NCBI GenBank assembly: GCA_965603725.1
Contig: CBFDEC010000001.1
Span: 62,001-126,000, forward strand
DNA length: 64,000 nucleotides
Source: JAGGSN01 sp965603725
GTDB taxonomy: Bacteria; Zixibacteria; MSB-5A5; UBA10806; 4484-95
Direction: 5' to 3'
Shown here: positions 36,584 through 45,026 of the stretch, piece by piece
Layout: each line of letters begins with the position of its first letter
How positions within the stretch are numbered: position 1 is the first letter of the stretch
Program-made: the position numbers and the translations under genes
The notes under the pieces: generated by a model
The model's database searches: none
The model's input: the letters and a program-made list of their open reading frames with translations, nothing else
What the model was told of the DNA's origin: nothing

Positions 36584-36617
36584 TAACCGGTAACCCACCC
36601 AGCGGGTGGGAATAGTT
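36584..36617 (+). repeat. 34-bp palindromic repeat, copy 2
   Basis: Identical to 34886-34919 and in the same orientation, with the hairpin CCCACCC-AGC-GGGTGGG. It lies just upstream of the orphan gene's start and downstream of the large minus operon's end. Confidence 0.8.
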
Positions 36618-36644
36618 AAGTTTACACGATGAAAGAATAAGATG

Positions 36645-37118
36645 CTACTCGTTCTGCTCAATTATCTCTTCAGCCAGCGAAAGAGCAACTCCCGAAAGCA
36701 TCACCTCAACCCCGAGCTGAGTAAAATCATCAGAAAGAAGGTCTTTATCGGCGTTCGCATACAGCGAGAAAGCGGCTTCCCTTTCAATAACAAGACCGCT
36801 TAGCTTACTGTCGGCATCACTGACGAAAGTGATTTCGCCAAGCTCTTCGGAAATCACAAAACCGCGGCATTCGTGAAGCTGAACATGGCTGTTTGCGCCA
36901 TACACGGAGATCAGGGCTCCCAGTTTCTTTTCGGATAAACTGGCTCTCGGGTAGATATCAATAGACAGGCGCCTCTTTTCCTCAGGATTTACGACCTTGA
37001 TACGCCAGTGGTCCTGAAGTTTTGAGACCTCGGCATTGTTTAATACCCTGGCAATTGCCTGTATGTCGTGATCAGTAAATATGGGGGGAGTGGTTCCTTT
37101 ATCTTCAGGACTGGTCAT
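36645..37118 (-). CDS. Conserved-looking cytosolic protein of unknown function
   Basis: A 157-residue protein with no signal peptide. It has blocks DHDIQAIARVLNNAEVSK, KRRLSIDIYPRASLSEKK and HVQLHECRGFVIS, with a C-terminal helix (LSGVALSLAEEIIEQNE). It is the last gene of the long minus-strand operon and overlaps tatA by 14 bases. I do not recognise the family. Confidence 0.55.
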   Translation of the reverse strand: MTSPEDKGTTPPIFTDHDIQAIARVLNNAEVSKLQDHWRIKVVNPEEKRRLSIDIYPRASLSEKKLGALISVYGANSHVQLHECRGFVISEELGEITFVSDADSKLSGLVIEREAAFSLYANADKDLLSDDFTQLGVEVMLSGVALSLAEEIIEQNE

Positions 37119-37365
37119 TTTTCTCGTTTTCTTTTTTTTCTTCCGGTTTTTTTGTTTCCGGTTTCTTTTTCTTATTCTGCTCGGGAGATTCTATTTCGCC
37201 ATGGATTTCCTTCATCGACTTTTTGAACTCCCGGATACCTTTACCCAGGCCTTGAGCAATCTCCGGGATTCTCTTAGCACCGAACAAGACCAAAACCAAC
37301 AGCAAAATCACTATCAGTTCAGTCGGTCCGGGAGTGCCTATAAGTATGTAACTCATCATATTCAC
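37105..37365 (-). CDS. tatA: Twin-arginine translocase subunit TatA/TatE
   Basis: An 86-residue single-span protein: an N-terminal TM (ELIVILLLVLVLFGAKRIPE) with the FGAKRIPE hinge of TatA, an amphipathic helix (AQGLGKGIREFKKSMKE) and a highly charged Lys/Glu tail. It forms the pore ring of the Tat exporter for folded proteins. tatC is not in the window. The gene is co-transcribed with DUF4321 and purine genes. Confidence 0.92.
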   Translation of the reverse strand: MNMMSYILIGTPGPTELIVILLLVLVLFGAKRIPEIAQGLGKGIREFKKSMKEIHGEIESPEQNKKKKPETKKPEEKKENEKNDQS

Positions 37366-37375
37366 CTCTCTAATT

Positions 37376-37642
37376 TTAAATATACCACCATCTGAAATAT
37401 ACTATAACAAAAATAATCATCAAGACAGAAACGAAATTAATTTTCACCATTAATCCGAGAGTGAAACTCAATGCATATAGCTCAACGGTTAGTGTTTTAA
37501 AACCGATTTCTAATGATTCAATGAACAATGTCTTGACTGCCCCATCAGGTAGAAAAGAGCCGACCAACTCTCCGAGAAGTCCGCCGATAACCGCCCCCAA
37601 TACCAGGGTTACCGTTAAGAACAAAATTTCACGTTTTTTCAT
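37376..37642 (-). CDS. DUF4321 membrane protein
   Basis: An 88-residue protein with three hydrophobic segments, an N-terminal LGAVIGGLLGELVGSFLP and a C-terminal segment LSFTLGLMVKINFVSVLMI. This is the DUF4321 pattern; these small membrane proteins are usually found near tatA or maf and have no assigned function. It overlaps purQ by four bases and precedes tatA by ten. Confidence 0.75.
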   Translation of the reverse strand: MKKREILFLTVTLVLGAVIGGLLGELVGSFLPDGAVKTLFIESLEIGFKTLTVELYALSFTLGLMVKINFVSVLMIIFVIVYFRWWYI

Positions 37643-38334
37643 TTATTCGTCTCCTCAACAATAGATTCAAAAATAAACCTTCCATCCTCAGAACCCAGAA
37701 TCATCTCACTGGCTCTTTCCGGATGAGGCATCATTCCCAGCACGTTACCGTCGCTGTTGATTATTCCGGCGATATTATCCTGCGCTCCATTGGGATTGGC
37801 GTTGTCGGTAACATTTCCATTCTTATTACAATACCTGAAAACAATACGGTTTGTTTCCGTTAGTTCTTTTAGTGTTTTATCGTCGGCAAAATAATTTCCT
37901 TCGGCATGGGCAATTGGGATTTTTAATGTTTTATCCCGAGGGCATTTTCGGGTAAATCTCGAATTAAAGTTTTCAATTTTAAGATAAACATCATTACAAA
38001 CAAACCTCATCCCCAGATTTTTTCGCATAGCGCCGGGCAGCAAACCGGCTTCAAGAAGTATCTGAAATCCATTACAGATGCCGATAACAGTCCCGCCCTT
38101 TTTTGCAAAGCTGACGACTGATTTCATTATTGGAGAAAAACGGGCAATCGCTCCGGAACGGAGATAGTCTCCATAAGAAAAGCCGCCGGGTAATATTACG
38201 ACATCCACTCCCTTCAGCGAGGTATCGGCATGCCAGAGATAAACCACTTCACCGGCGTTAATAGTCTTGACAGCCTGGTATGAATCGAAATCGCAATTGG
38301 AACCCGGAAAAACAACAACACCAGATTTCATCAC
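37639..38334 (-). CDS. purQ: Phosphoribosylformylglycinamidine synthase glutaminase subunit PurQ
   Basis: Supplies ammonia from glutamine for the PurL reaction in purine synthesis. The class I glutamine amidotransferase nucleophile is Cys87 (GICNGFQ) and the triad His/Glu are in MMPHPERA near the C-terminus. The opening VVFPGSNCDFDSYQA is typical. Length 231 is normal for the small type that works with PurS and small PurL; purL is not in the window. The purS gene is directly upstream with a four-base overlap. Confidence 0.96.
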   Translation of the reverse strand: MMKSGVVVFPGSNCDFDSYQAVKTINAGEVVYLWHADTSLKGVDVVILPGGFSYGDYLRSGAIARFSPIMKSVVSFAKKGGTVIGICNGFQILLEAGLLPGAMRKNLGMRFVCNDVYLKIENFNSRFTRKCPRDKTLKIPIAHAEGNYFADDKTLKELTETNRIVFRYCNKNGNVTDNANPNGAQDNIAGIINSDGNVLGMMPHPERASEMILGSEDGRFIFESIVEETNK

Positions 38335-38579
38335 ACGATCTCCACCTCAAAATCCTCGATGACCGGATTTGCCAGAAGTCTATCTGACAGTTCTTTTACG
38401 GTTTTCCTTGCGCTGGCGATTGATTCAGATTCAAGCTCAACCCAGAACAATTTACCGGTTTTCACAGATTCAACATCAGTATAATCAAGGTTTAACAGGG
38501 CATGTTTAATAGTCTCTCCCTGAGGATCCAGCACTCCAGGCTTAAATTTAACTTCGATTTTTGCCGCAAATTTTCTCAT
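38331..38579 (-). CDS. purS: Phosphoribosylformylglycinamidine synthase subunit PurS
   Basis: An 82-residue protein with the PurS pattern VKFKPGVLDPQGETIKHALL, GYTDVESVKTGK-like NLDYTDVESVKTGKLF and C-terminal LLANPVIEDFEVEI. PurS bridges PurQ and PurL in the FGAM synthase complex. It overlaps pssA upstream and purQ downstream by four bases each. Confidence 0.95.
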   Translation of the reverse strand: MRKFAAKIEVKFKPGVLDPQGETIKHALLNLDYTDVESVKTGKLFWVELESESIASARKTVKELSDRLLANPVIEDFEVEIV

Positions 38580-39340
38580 TTAATCCTCTGATTTTTTTCA
38601 TTCTTAATGAATTTTTTAGTTTTAACCCGATCATTACTGCCATTTTTAGCAATCAGCCCAAGCACAAGTTTAAATATCCCCCATAATATATATAATACAA
38701 CCATAGGAAACATGACAAGACGAGTTTGAATAGTAAGCAGCAACCCTGCGCCGAGCAGGATAATCAATTTAATCCTGTTCTTTCTTATCGAAAAATCAAA
38801 CCTGGGCATCGTTTCATACTCAATCGTTGACACCATCAAAGCCGAAAAGAGAATTATCATAATCGCCAGAAAACGGTCAAGGCGAATCTCGCCCCAGAGG
38901 TGATCACAAAAGATTACAAATGAGGCGATAGCTACTGCCGCCACCGGTACAGGGAGCCCTAAAAAACTGCCTTTTGTTTCAAGCTTTACATCAAGGTTAA
39001 ACCGGGCCAGACGAAAAGCGCCGGCCATGATAAATGTAAAACCTAAAAACCAGCCCCAGTTGCCGAATCCTATCATTTTGAACGAATATAAAAGCACTGC
39101 CGGTGCCACAGCAAAGGAAACCATATCGGTTAATGAATCAAGTTCTACTCCAAACCTTGAGGCGCCTTTAGAAAGCCGGGCGACCAGGCCATCAAGAAAA
39201 TCAAAAAAAGAGGCAAAAATAATCAGCCAGGCGGCCTCCGTTAAATTTTCGCCCTGGACGGACACTAAAATCGATGCAAACCCGCAAAAGAGATTGCCCA
39301 TCGTAAACAGACCGGGGAAAATTTGACGATACCCGTTCAA
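38576..39340 (-). CDS. pssA: CDP-diacylglycerol-serine O-phosphatidyltransferase
   Basis: Makes phosphatidylserine from CDP-diacylglycerol and serine. The CDP-alcohol phosphatase motif Asp-Gly-x2-Ala-Arg-x8-Gly-x3-Asp-x3-Asp is complete (DGLVARLSKGASRFGVELD followed by SLTD). It is polytopic, 254 residues, of the Bacillus/archaeal-type PssA subclass. psd follows upstream in transcription order, overlapping by four bases, so the two steps to phosphatidylethanolamine are together. Confidence 0.93.
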   Translation of the reverse strand: MNGYRQIFPGLFTMGNLFCGFASILVSVQGENLTEAAWLIIFASFFDFLDGLVARLSKGASRFGVELDSLTDMVSFAVAPAVLLYSFKMIGFGNWGWFLGFTFIMAGAFRLARFNLDVKLETKGSFLGLPVPVAAVAIASFVIFCDHLWGEIRLDRFLAIMIILFSALMVSTIEYETMPRFDFSIRKNRIKLIILLGAGLLLTIQTRLVMFPMVVLYILWGIFKLVLGLIAKNGSNDRVKTKKFIKNEKNQRIK

Positions 39341-39957
39341 ATCAATCTCCCTATAACTGTTTCACCGCCGGTGACCTTTTGACCCTTTTTAACATCAACC
39401 TGTGAGGTGATTGGCAAAAATAAATCCACTCTGCTGCCGAATCTTATTAAACCGAACCTGTCCCCTTTGGCCACAAACTGCCCCTTCTTAAGACGGCATA
39501 CAACTCGCCGCGCCAGAATGCCGGCTATTTGATAAACTGTCACATTACCTTTATCGGTTTTGATTTCTATTTCAAAACGCTCGTTTATATCAGAGGCGGA
39601 TTTCTTATAAGCGGCTTTAAATTTACCGGGTCTGTAATTCAATCGTTCGACCTGGCCAGTAACAGGTATCCGGTTAATATGAACGTCAAAAATCGACATA
39701 AATACACTAACAACGATCCGGTCGCCTGTTCTTTCAATATTCATTACCCTGCCATCGGCGGGTGAGACAACTAAGTCTTCGTCCTCGGGTATTTTCCTCT
39801 CAGGATCACGAAAAAACAGTATCAGCATACAGGCAAAAGTAAAAGAGATAACGCCCAGATAGATAAAAGTCATATTTGGCTGTTTATTAAATATGTAAAA
39901 GAAAACAATTGCAATAATTAAAAACGGTAAAAAGAATATAATTCCCTCACGAGCCAT
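39337..39957 (-). CDS. psd: Phosphatidylserine decarboxylase (short proenzyme type)
   Basis: Converts phosphatidylserine to phosphatidylethanolamine. It is a 206-residue short form with two N-terminal membrane spans (FLPFLIIAIVFFYIF and FIYLGVISFTFACMLILFF) and the self-cleavage site Gly-Ser in RFGSRVDLFLP, which yields the pyruvoyl enzyme. It also has VVSPADGRVMNIE and HINRIPVTGQVE. It overlaps purB by one base and pssA by four. Confidence 0.92.
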   Translation of the reverse strand: MAREGIIFFLPFLIIAIVFFYIFNKQPNMTFIYLGVISFTFACMLILFFRDPERKIPEDEDLVVSPADGRVMNIERTGDRIVVSVFMSIFDVHINRIPVTGQVERLNYRPGKFKAAYKKSASDINERFEIEIKTDKGNVTVYQIAGILARRVVCRLKKGQFVAKGDRFGLIRFGSRVDLFLPITSQVDVKKGQKVTGGETVIGRLI

Positions 39958-41249
39958 TATTTCAAAGACCTTTTAATTATGTAATCCGCCTTCTTGGTAA
40001 AATACGCAATATCGAAACAGCTTTCAATCTCCTTATCGGACAGATACCTGCTCACTTCCTTTGAATTCAGTGCCAGCATATTAAAGCTTTCACCTTTCGA
40101 TCTGGCCTGCATCGCCAGTGCTTGAACAGTTTTGTATGCCTCTTCCCGGCTGGGCATCTTAGAGGTCAATAACAATAATACTCTTTGTGAAAATACAAGG
40201 CCGCCGCCGGCAAAAACATTTTCCCGCATTCTTTTTTTATTTACAACCAGACCGTTTAAAATTTCCTCAAACAGGTGAAGCATATAATCGAGCAGTATGC
40301 AGGAATCGGGGATAATTATCCGTTCAACCGACGAATGAGTGATATCGCGTTCATGCCATAACGCCTGGTTCTCCATGCCTGCCAGAGCATTGCCTCTTAG
40401 AACTCGTGATAGACCGGAGATTCTTTCGCAGGTGATCGGATTTTTCTTATGCGGCATGGCTGAGGAGCCTTTCTGCTTTTTCCCGAATCCCTCCTCTAAT
40501 TCGCCGATTTCAGTTCGCTGAAGATTCCTGATTTCGACGGCGAATTTCTCCAACGAGCCGCCGAGGACTGCTGTCGCATTTAAAAAGTCGGCATGCCGGT
40601 CGCGCTGAATGATCTGGTTGGAAACTTCAGCGGGCTTAAGTTTGAATTTCCTACAAACATATCTTTCGACTCGCGGATCGACATGAGCAAAATTCCCCAC
40701 AGCGCCGGATACTTTGCCAACTGCCAGCCCGTTAACGCTGTGGTCGAAACGTTCGATTCCTCTTTTCAATTCGCTATACCATAACGCCATTTTAAGACCA
40801 AAAACTGTCGGTTCGGCATGGACTCCATGGGTGCGGCCTATGCAGACCGTTTTTGCGTGACGTTTACTTAAGGCTTTAAGCAGAGAGGATATTTTTATAA
40901 GCTTTTTTCTGATAATCACAGCCGCCCGCTGAATTGTAATCGATAGTGAGATATCAAGGATATCAGAGGAGGTCAAACCATAATGGATGTATCTTGCGTT
41001 TGGTCCGATATACTCCGCTACACTGGTTAAAAAAGCGATGACATCATGCCTTGTTTCCGCCTCAATTTCATTGATTCTATCGATATTGAATTTCGCATTT
41101 CTTCTTATAGCCTCCGCGGCGGATTGCGGGATTTTGCCAAGCTTTGCCCATGCCTCACAGACGGCAACTTCTACCTCGAGCCAGGTTGCGTACTTATTCT
41201 CATCGCTCCAGAGCCGCCCCATCCGGGGCAATGTATAACGTTGTATCAT
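39957..41249 (-). CDS. purB: Adenylosuccinate lyase
   Basis: Acts twice in purine synthesis, splitting SAICAR and adenylosuccinate to release fumarate. It is 430 residues with the fumarase/aspartase signature GSSAMPHKKNP and the catalytic serine region within it, plus an N-terminal YTLPRMGRLWSDENK. Catalytic His is in RTHGVHAEPTVFG. The operon also has purS and purQ downstream. The gene starts one base after the transaldolase stop. Confidence 0.95.
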   Translation of the reverse strand: MIQRYTLPRMGRLWSDENKYATWLEVEVAVCEAWAKLGKIPQSAAEAIRRNAKFNIDRINEIEAETRHDVIAFLTSVAEYIGPNARYIHYGLTSSDILDISLSITIQRAAVIIRKKLIKISSLLKALSKRHAKTVCIGRTHGVHAEPTVFGLKMALWYSELKRGIERFDHSVNGLAVGKVSGAVGNFAHVDPRVERYVCRKFKLKPAEVSNQIIQRDRHADFLNATAVLGGSLEKFAVEIRNLQRTEIGELEEGFGKKQKGSSAMPHKKNPITCERISGLSRVLRGNALAGMENQALWHERDITHSSVERIIIPDSCILLDYMLHLFEEILNGLVVNKKRMRENVFAGGGLVFSQRVLLLLTSKMPSREEAYKTVQALAMQARSKGESFNMLALNSKEVSRYLSDKEIESCFDIAYFTKKADYIIKRSLK

Positions 41250-41897
41250 TTAATCCTTTTTTACTTTCTTCCAATCTTCCAGAAACTTCTTCAATCCAAC
41301 ATCTGTCAGGGGGTGCTTGGCCATCTGTTCGATCACCTTAAATGGCATCGTAACGATATCCGCGCCCATCAAAGCGGCGTCAACCACATGAAGCGGATTT
41401 CTGACCGAGGCGACCAGCGTCTCTGTTTCAAATGCATAATTGTCATAGATTTCAATGATCTGCTCGACTAAGTCCATTCCGACATGGCTGATATCATCCA
41501 GCCTGCCGATAAACGGCGAAATAAATGTGGCGCCGGCCTTGGCAGCCAGCAACGCCTGCAAAGGCGAAAAGCATAATGTCATATTGACCATGATGCCGTC
41601 ATCGGTAAGTTTTTTTGCAGCAATGAAACCGTCACGTATGCAGGGAACTTTAATTGCGATATTCTTATGAATCTTGCTCAAGCTTTTGGCCTCGGCCAAC
41701 ATGCCCTCGACGTCGATAGCCGTTACCTCGGCCGAAATTGGACCGTCGACAATTTCACAGATACGCGTTAGAATGTCTCTAAAGTTGCCGTCTTCCTTTG
41801 CCAGAAGCGATGGGTTAGTAGTTACGCCGTCAAGTACTCCCAGTTCAGCCGCTTTTTTGATTTCGCCAACGTTGGCGGTATCAATAAAAAATTTCAT
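41250..41897 (-). CDS. tal: Transaldolase / fructose-6-phosphate aldolase, small (TalC) type
   Basis: A 215-residue class I aldolase barrel. It opens KFFIDTANVGEIKKAAELG, has VTTNPSLLAKE, the Schiff-base lysine region IAIKVPCIRDG and ISPFIGRLDDI with SVRNPLHV. The length fits the small transaldolase/FSA subfamily of the pentose phosphate pathway. Sequence alone does not fully separate transaldolase from fructose-6-phosphate aldolase. It abuts purB and overlaps truA by four bases. Confidence 0.88.
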   Translation of the reverse strand: MKFFIDTANVGEIKKAAELGVLDGVTTNPSLLAKEDGNFRDILTRICEIVDGPISAEVTAIDVEGMLAEAKSLSKIHKNIAIKVPCIRDGFIAAKKLTDDGIMVNMTLCFSPLQALLAAKAGATFISPFIGRLDDISHVGMDLVEQIIEIYDNYAFETETLVASVRNPLHVVDAALMGADIVTMPFKVIEQMAKHPLTDVGLKKFLEDWKKVKKD

Positions 41898-42637
41898 CTT
41901 TTTTCCCTTCTATATTTAACCTCAGTTAGTACCAGACCATTAGCCGGAACGTTAAATCGCACATTGTCTTTATTATTTAAAAAAGTCTTAAGACGTGTCA
42001 AGCTTATTTTTGATTTCTCTACAGCCAGCATCGCCCCAACCATCCGTCGTACCATGTGATGCAAAAACCTATCGGCAGTAACTTCATATATCAGGGCGCC
42101 GCCATAACGGAACCAGCGGGATTTGTAAACCTTGCAATGATTGTTATGTTTTAAAGATTTCTTTTTACAGAAGGCGGTAAAGTCATGATATCCTTTAAAT
42201 AACCTGGCCATTTTCTGAAGAGCGATAACATCCAGGCGCCTATAAATTTGATTCTGTAAATGACGGTAAAGCGGACTGGGCGATTCGGCTATATAATAGC
42301 GGTATGTCCGGCTCACAGCGCTTCGGCGCGGATTAAAGCCGTAATGTGTACTGCACATCTTCTTAACCGCAACATCATCCGGCAGCATCCGGTTGAGACG
42401 ATAATTCATCTGGGCAGGGTTGAAATATTTATCAGTATAGAACGAACAGACCTGACCGGTCGCATGTACGCCGGCATCGGTTCTGCCGGAGCCCAGGAGT
42501 TTTATATTCTGCCTGGTGTATTTTTCGATCATATCCTGTAAGACAGCCTGTATGGTACGCTTACCGGGCTGGATTTGCCAGCCACGAAAATCAGTCCCGT
42601 TGTATTCGACTATCATTTTGTAGTAAAACCTGCTCAT
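41894..42637 (-). CDS. truA: tRNA pseudouridine(38-40) synthase TruA
   Basis: Modifies uridines 38-40 of the tRNA anticodon stem. It is 247 residues with catalytic Asp54 in GRTDAGVHATGQV and the flanking EYNGTDFRGWQIQPG and FLHHMVRRMVGAML. All standard TruA blocks are present. It overlaps ecfT upstream and transaldolase downstream by four bases; the ecfT-truA adjacency is a common bacterial order. Confidence 0.95.
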   Translation of the reverse strand: MSRFYYKMIVEYNGTDFRGWQIQPGKRTIQAVLQDMIEKYTRQNIKLLGSGRTDAGVHATGQVCSFYTDKYFNPAQMNYRLNRMLPDDVAVKKMCSTHYGFNPRRSAVSRTYRYYIAESPSPLYRHLQNQIYRRLDVIALQKMARLFKGYHDFTAFCKKKSLKHNNHCKVYKSRWFRYGGALIYEVTADRFLHHMVRRMVGAMLAVEKSKISLTRLKTFLNNKDNVRFNVPANGLVLTEVKYRREKR

Positions 42638-43392
42638 AATACAATTAAAATAACCGTTATAGATACTGTAATAATAATTAAAATAATATCTGTTCCCCGC
42701 AATGATTGTCTATTTCCGGTAAAATATACTCCATTATGTCCTTTTACTGAAATAGCAAGGGCTACATCATCAGACTGCCTAATTACCCTGCTAAAAAGGG
42801 GCAACAACAGCCTTGTTTCCATCCTCAATCGATTAATCAACCCACCTTTAAAATTGGCGCCCCGGGCTATCATTGCCATTTTAACAATGTTTCTTTCCTG
42901 AGTCAAAACCGGAATGAATCGCATGGTAATGAAAAATACCAACGCCAGATCCTGGAAGAATCGTATTCTTTTCAAACCAAAACCCGATGAAAGTTTTCCG
43001 GCAAATTCAACCGGAGATGTCCAGTTAAAAAAACAAATGGCCATTATAATGAAATTGATAAACCTCAGAACGTTAAATAAACCGGCTTTCAATCCGGTAT
43101 CAGTGGCTTGCAAGAACCAGAGCCTGAACAATATATCCCCCGAATGATAAAACAGGTGCAATAAGAAGACTATCATAAATACCGGCATGAATAATCGGAC
43201 GTAACGTAAGATATCAAACAATCTCAAGCCGCCATAAAAAGCAAAACCTAATAATATCAATGATAAAATCAATTGCCCCGTTCCCGAACCTAATAAAAGT
43301 ATCCAGATTGAAAAACCGATAGCCCAGATGATTTTTGTTTCCGCTGAAAGCGAGGTTAATTTACCTGCCGGATTATACTTTATTAAAACCAT
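42634..43392 (-). CDS. ecfT: ECF transporter transmembrane subunit EcfT
   Basis: A 252-residue membrane protein with about six helices, the CbiQ/EcfT family. The two coupling-helix motifs are ARG (MIARGANFKGG) and a variant Val-Lys-Gly (AISVKGHNG) where Ala-Arg-Gly is usual. It couples S components to the EcfA ATPases. It is the first gene of the 11-gene minus operon, and no ATPase genes adjoin. The S component at 20406-20966 is a candidate partner. Confidence 0.85.
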   Translation of the reverse strand: MVLIKYNPAGKLTSLSAETKIIWAIGFSIWILLLGSGTGQLILSLILLGFAFYGGLRLFDILRYVRLFMPVFMIVFLLHLFYHSGDILFRLWFLQATDTGLKAGLFNVLRFINFIIMAICFFNWTSPVEFAGKLSSGFGLKRIRFFQDLALVFFITMRFIPVLTQERNIVKMAMIARGANFKGGLINRLRMETRLLLPLFSRVIRQSDDVALAISVKGHNGVYFTGNRQSLRGTDIILIIITVSITVILIVL

Positions 43393-43517
43393 ACAGCCAA
43401 TATAAGAATATCGTCAATAGCGGTCAATCTTTTCCTTGATATGCTGATCTGTATTTATTACCCAGCGACGCAAATCGCCTGTATATCTTAGCGACAAATA
43501 TGCAGAAAAAACATGAA

Positions 43518-43970
43518 TTACTTGATTGATTCAGCGCAATCAGAACATAGGCCAAAAATCTGAAAGCAGTAATCCTTCATGACAAAACCGAAGCTGTCGC
43601 ATATTTGCTTTTGAAGCTCTGGCAGTTCGGGCAGGTAAAATTCGATTTTATTGCCGCATTTCTGGCAGATTAAATGATCATGGCGGGGGCCGTCCTTTGC
43701 TTTTTCAAACTGAAACGCTGTCTCACCAAGGCAGACCTTACGCAGAACTCCGGACTGAGACATAATATCCAGTGTCCTGTAAACTGTTGCCCGTGATGAT
43801 TTCTGTCCTTTTTTTTTCAGAATGACCAAAAGATCATCCGCCTCAAAATGTCCCTCGGTGGCAAAGGCTTCCTTTAAAATCGTCAACCGCTCAGCAGTGG
43901 GTTTAAGCCCTTTGCTTTTTAGAAATAAGTTAAACTTCTCCAGCGCCGTATTTTGATCGAACTCCGACAT
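43518..43970 (-). CDS. fur: Fur-family transcriptional regulator
   Basis: A 150-residue Fur-type protein with winged helix (SSRATVYRTLDIM), the metal region HDHLICQKCGNKIEF and a C-terminal CSDC pair. HDHLIC is typical of Fur itself, so iron-responsive repression is likely; PerR at 8567 is the other family member here. It is monocistronic between the ecfT operon and a divergent lipoprotein gene, so it may control that gene. Confidence 0.88.
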   Translation of the reverse strand: MSEFDQNTALEKFNLFLKSKGLKPTAERLTILKEAFATEGHFEADDLLVILKKKGQKSSRATVYRTLDIMSQSGVLRKVCLGETAFQFEKAKDGPRHDHLICQKCGNKIEFYLPELPELQKQICDSFGFVMKDYCFQIFGLCSDCAESIK

Positions 43971-44028
43971 AATCAGCTAATTTTATACATTATTTTGCAA
44001 AGGGTGGTCAAGTATTTTTTAAATTCAC

Positions 44029-44057
44029 TTGACACTTGATAATTGAACCGTTTATTA
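44029..44057 (+). promoter_or_regulatory. Candidate sigma-70 promoter of the lipoprotein gene
   Basis: TTGACA at 44029-44034 is followed 17 bases later by TTATTA (44052-44057), a weak -10 match. Nearby TCAAGT and ACTTGA (about 44009-44033) form an inverted repeat overlapping the -35, a possible operator. It lies between fur and the small lipoprotein gene, so Fur control is a reasonable guess only. Confidence 0.4.
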
Positions 44058-44098
44058 AAACGCTGAAAGATAAGATCGTTTAATCAATGGAGGTAAAA

Positions 44099-44452
44099 TT
44101 GAAGAAGCTGATTATTTTATTGGCTGTGATGCTCGTTACAGCTTTGCTTATAACGGGCTGTGACCAGCAAAAAGCGCTTGACCAGATTTTGGAAAAGCCA
44201 GAAATGAAAAGCTACTTGATGAGCAACATGATGGAGGATGAAACCATCAAAGCTGATATTGTCAACCAGCTGTTAGCCGATACAGTCTGGGTCGCCGTTA
44301 TAATCGACCGTCTAACAGAACAGATTGACAACCGTGAAGTGATGTTTGAAAAGCTTTTAGAACATGAAGGCATGGCTGATATGATGCTGGAAAAAATGGC
44401 AGAAAACTCTGAACTTAAAGAGAAAATGAAAGCAATCAGCCGTAGAAAATAG
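44099..44452 (+). CDS. Small lipoprotein of unknown function
   Basis: A 117-residue precursor with lipobox LLITGC and a helical body rich in Met, Glu and Leu (EKMAENSELKEKMKAISRRK). I choose the TTG start at 44099 because GGAGG lies five bases upstream; the ATG at 44087 sits inside that site. The mature protein is mostly alpha-helical and amphipathic. No family is recognised. A strong terminator follows. Confidence 0.65.
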   Translation: MKKLIILLAVMLVTALLITGCDQQKALDQILEKPEMKSYLMSNMMEDETIKADIVNQLLADTVWVAVIIDRLTEQIDNREVMFEKLLEHEGMADMMLEKMAENSELKEKMKAISRRK

Positions 44453-44480
44453 CTCAATAATTAGATTTCCCTGTCTGGTT

Positions 44481-44511
44481 AAAGGTGTATCTTTGACGGT
44501 ACACCTTTTTT
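44481..44511 (+). terminator. Intrinsic terminator
   Basis: AAAGGTGTA pairs with TACACCTTT (44481-44508) around a 10-nt loop and ends in a T-run to 44511. The A-run at the left arm makes it usable on the minus strand as well, so it may serve both the lipoprotein gene and the converging anti-sigma gene. Confidence 0.88.
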
Positions 44512-45019
44512 ATGAAGAACTGCCGATAATACCGTTAAACTCTCGCCACAGATAAGCAATAACTCCGCCCAGAGTTATTATCATCAGGTAACAAAAATGC
44601 AGATAATACCTGGATGATTCTATAGAAGCCTGAATTTTATTGCCATATACAAAAAACGATTTGCCAGACTCAGATAATACAGTTGATGAGAAATTATCGA
44701 TAGCATTCAGCCAGCTAACAAGTGACGGCAATGCTGCAACCAGTATAACTAAAACAGCCAGCGAGGCAGTTATCCAGGTCCATTTCCGGATATAATTAAG
44801 ACGTGAACGGCGCCTGTTATCGATAGCCAGTTTTCTTCCAACTTCATTTGCAATGTTAACAGGATTTTTATAAAGTGCTAAGCCTAAAAGCGCCGTTTCA
44901 AGCTCTAAATCCGATAAATATTTTTGGGCACATTCGGGACAGATTTCAAGGTGACGCTTGACTCTTTCGGTATCTATCGTATCGTTATTGAAAGCTTTGT
45001 TTACATCATCACAATTCAT
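44510..45019 (-). CDS. Zinc-finger anti-sigma factor (membrane)
   Basis: A 169-residue anti-sigma factor with the zinc motif His-x3-Cys-x2-Cys (HLEICPEC at residues 23-30), a membrane segment (WITASLAVLVILVAALPSLV), an extracytoplasmic loop of about 40 residues and a second segment near the C-terminus (YLMIITLGGVIAYLW). It follows the ECF sigma gene by seven bases. The larger loop than in the 5638 homologue could be the signal sensor. Confidence 0.85.
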   Translation of the reverse strand: MNCDDVNKAFNNDTIDTERVKRHLEICPECAQKYLSDLELETALLGLALYKNPVNIANEVGRKLAIDNRRRSRLNYIRKWTWITASLAVLVILVAALPSLVSWLNAIDNFSSTVLSESGKSFFVYGNKIQASIESSRYYLHFCYLMIITLGGVIAYLWREFNGIIGSSS

Positions 45020-45026
45020 TGTTGCT

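Noticed and set aside
43393..43517. Riboswitch upstream of the ecfT operon
   Set aside because: The leader is short and shows no conserved aptamer-like structure.
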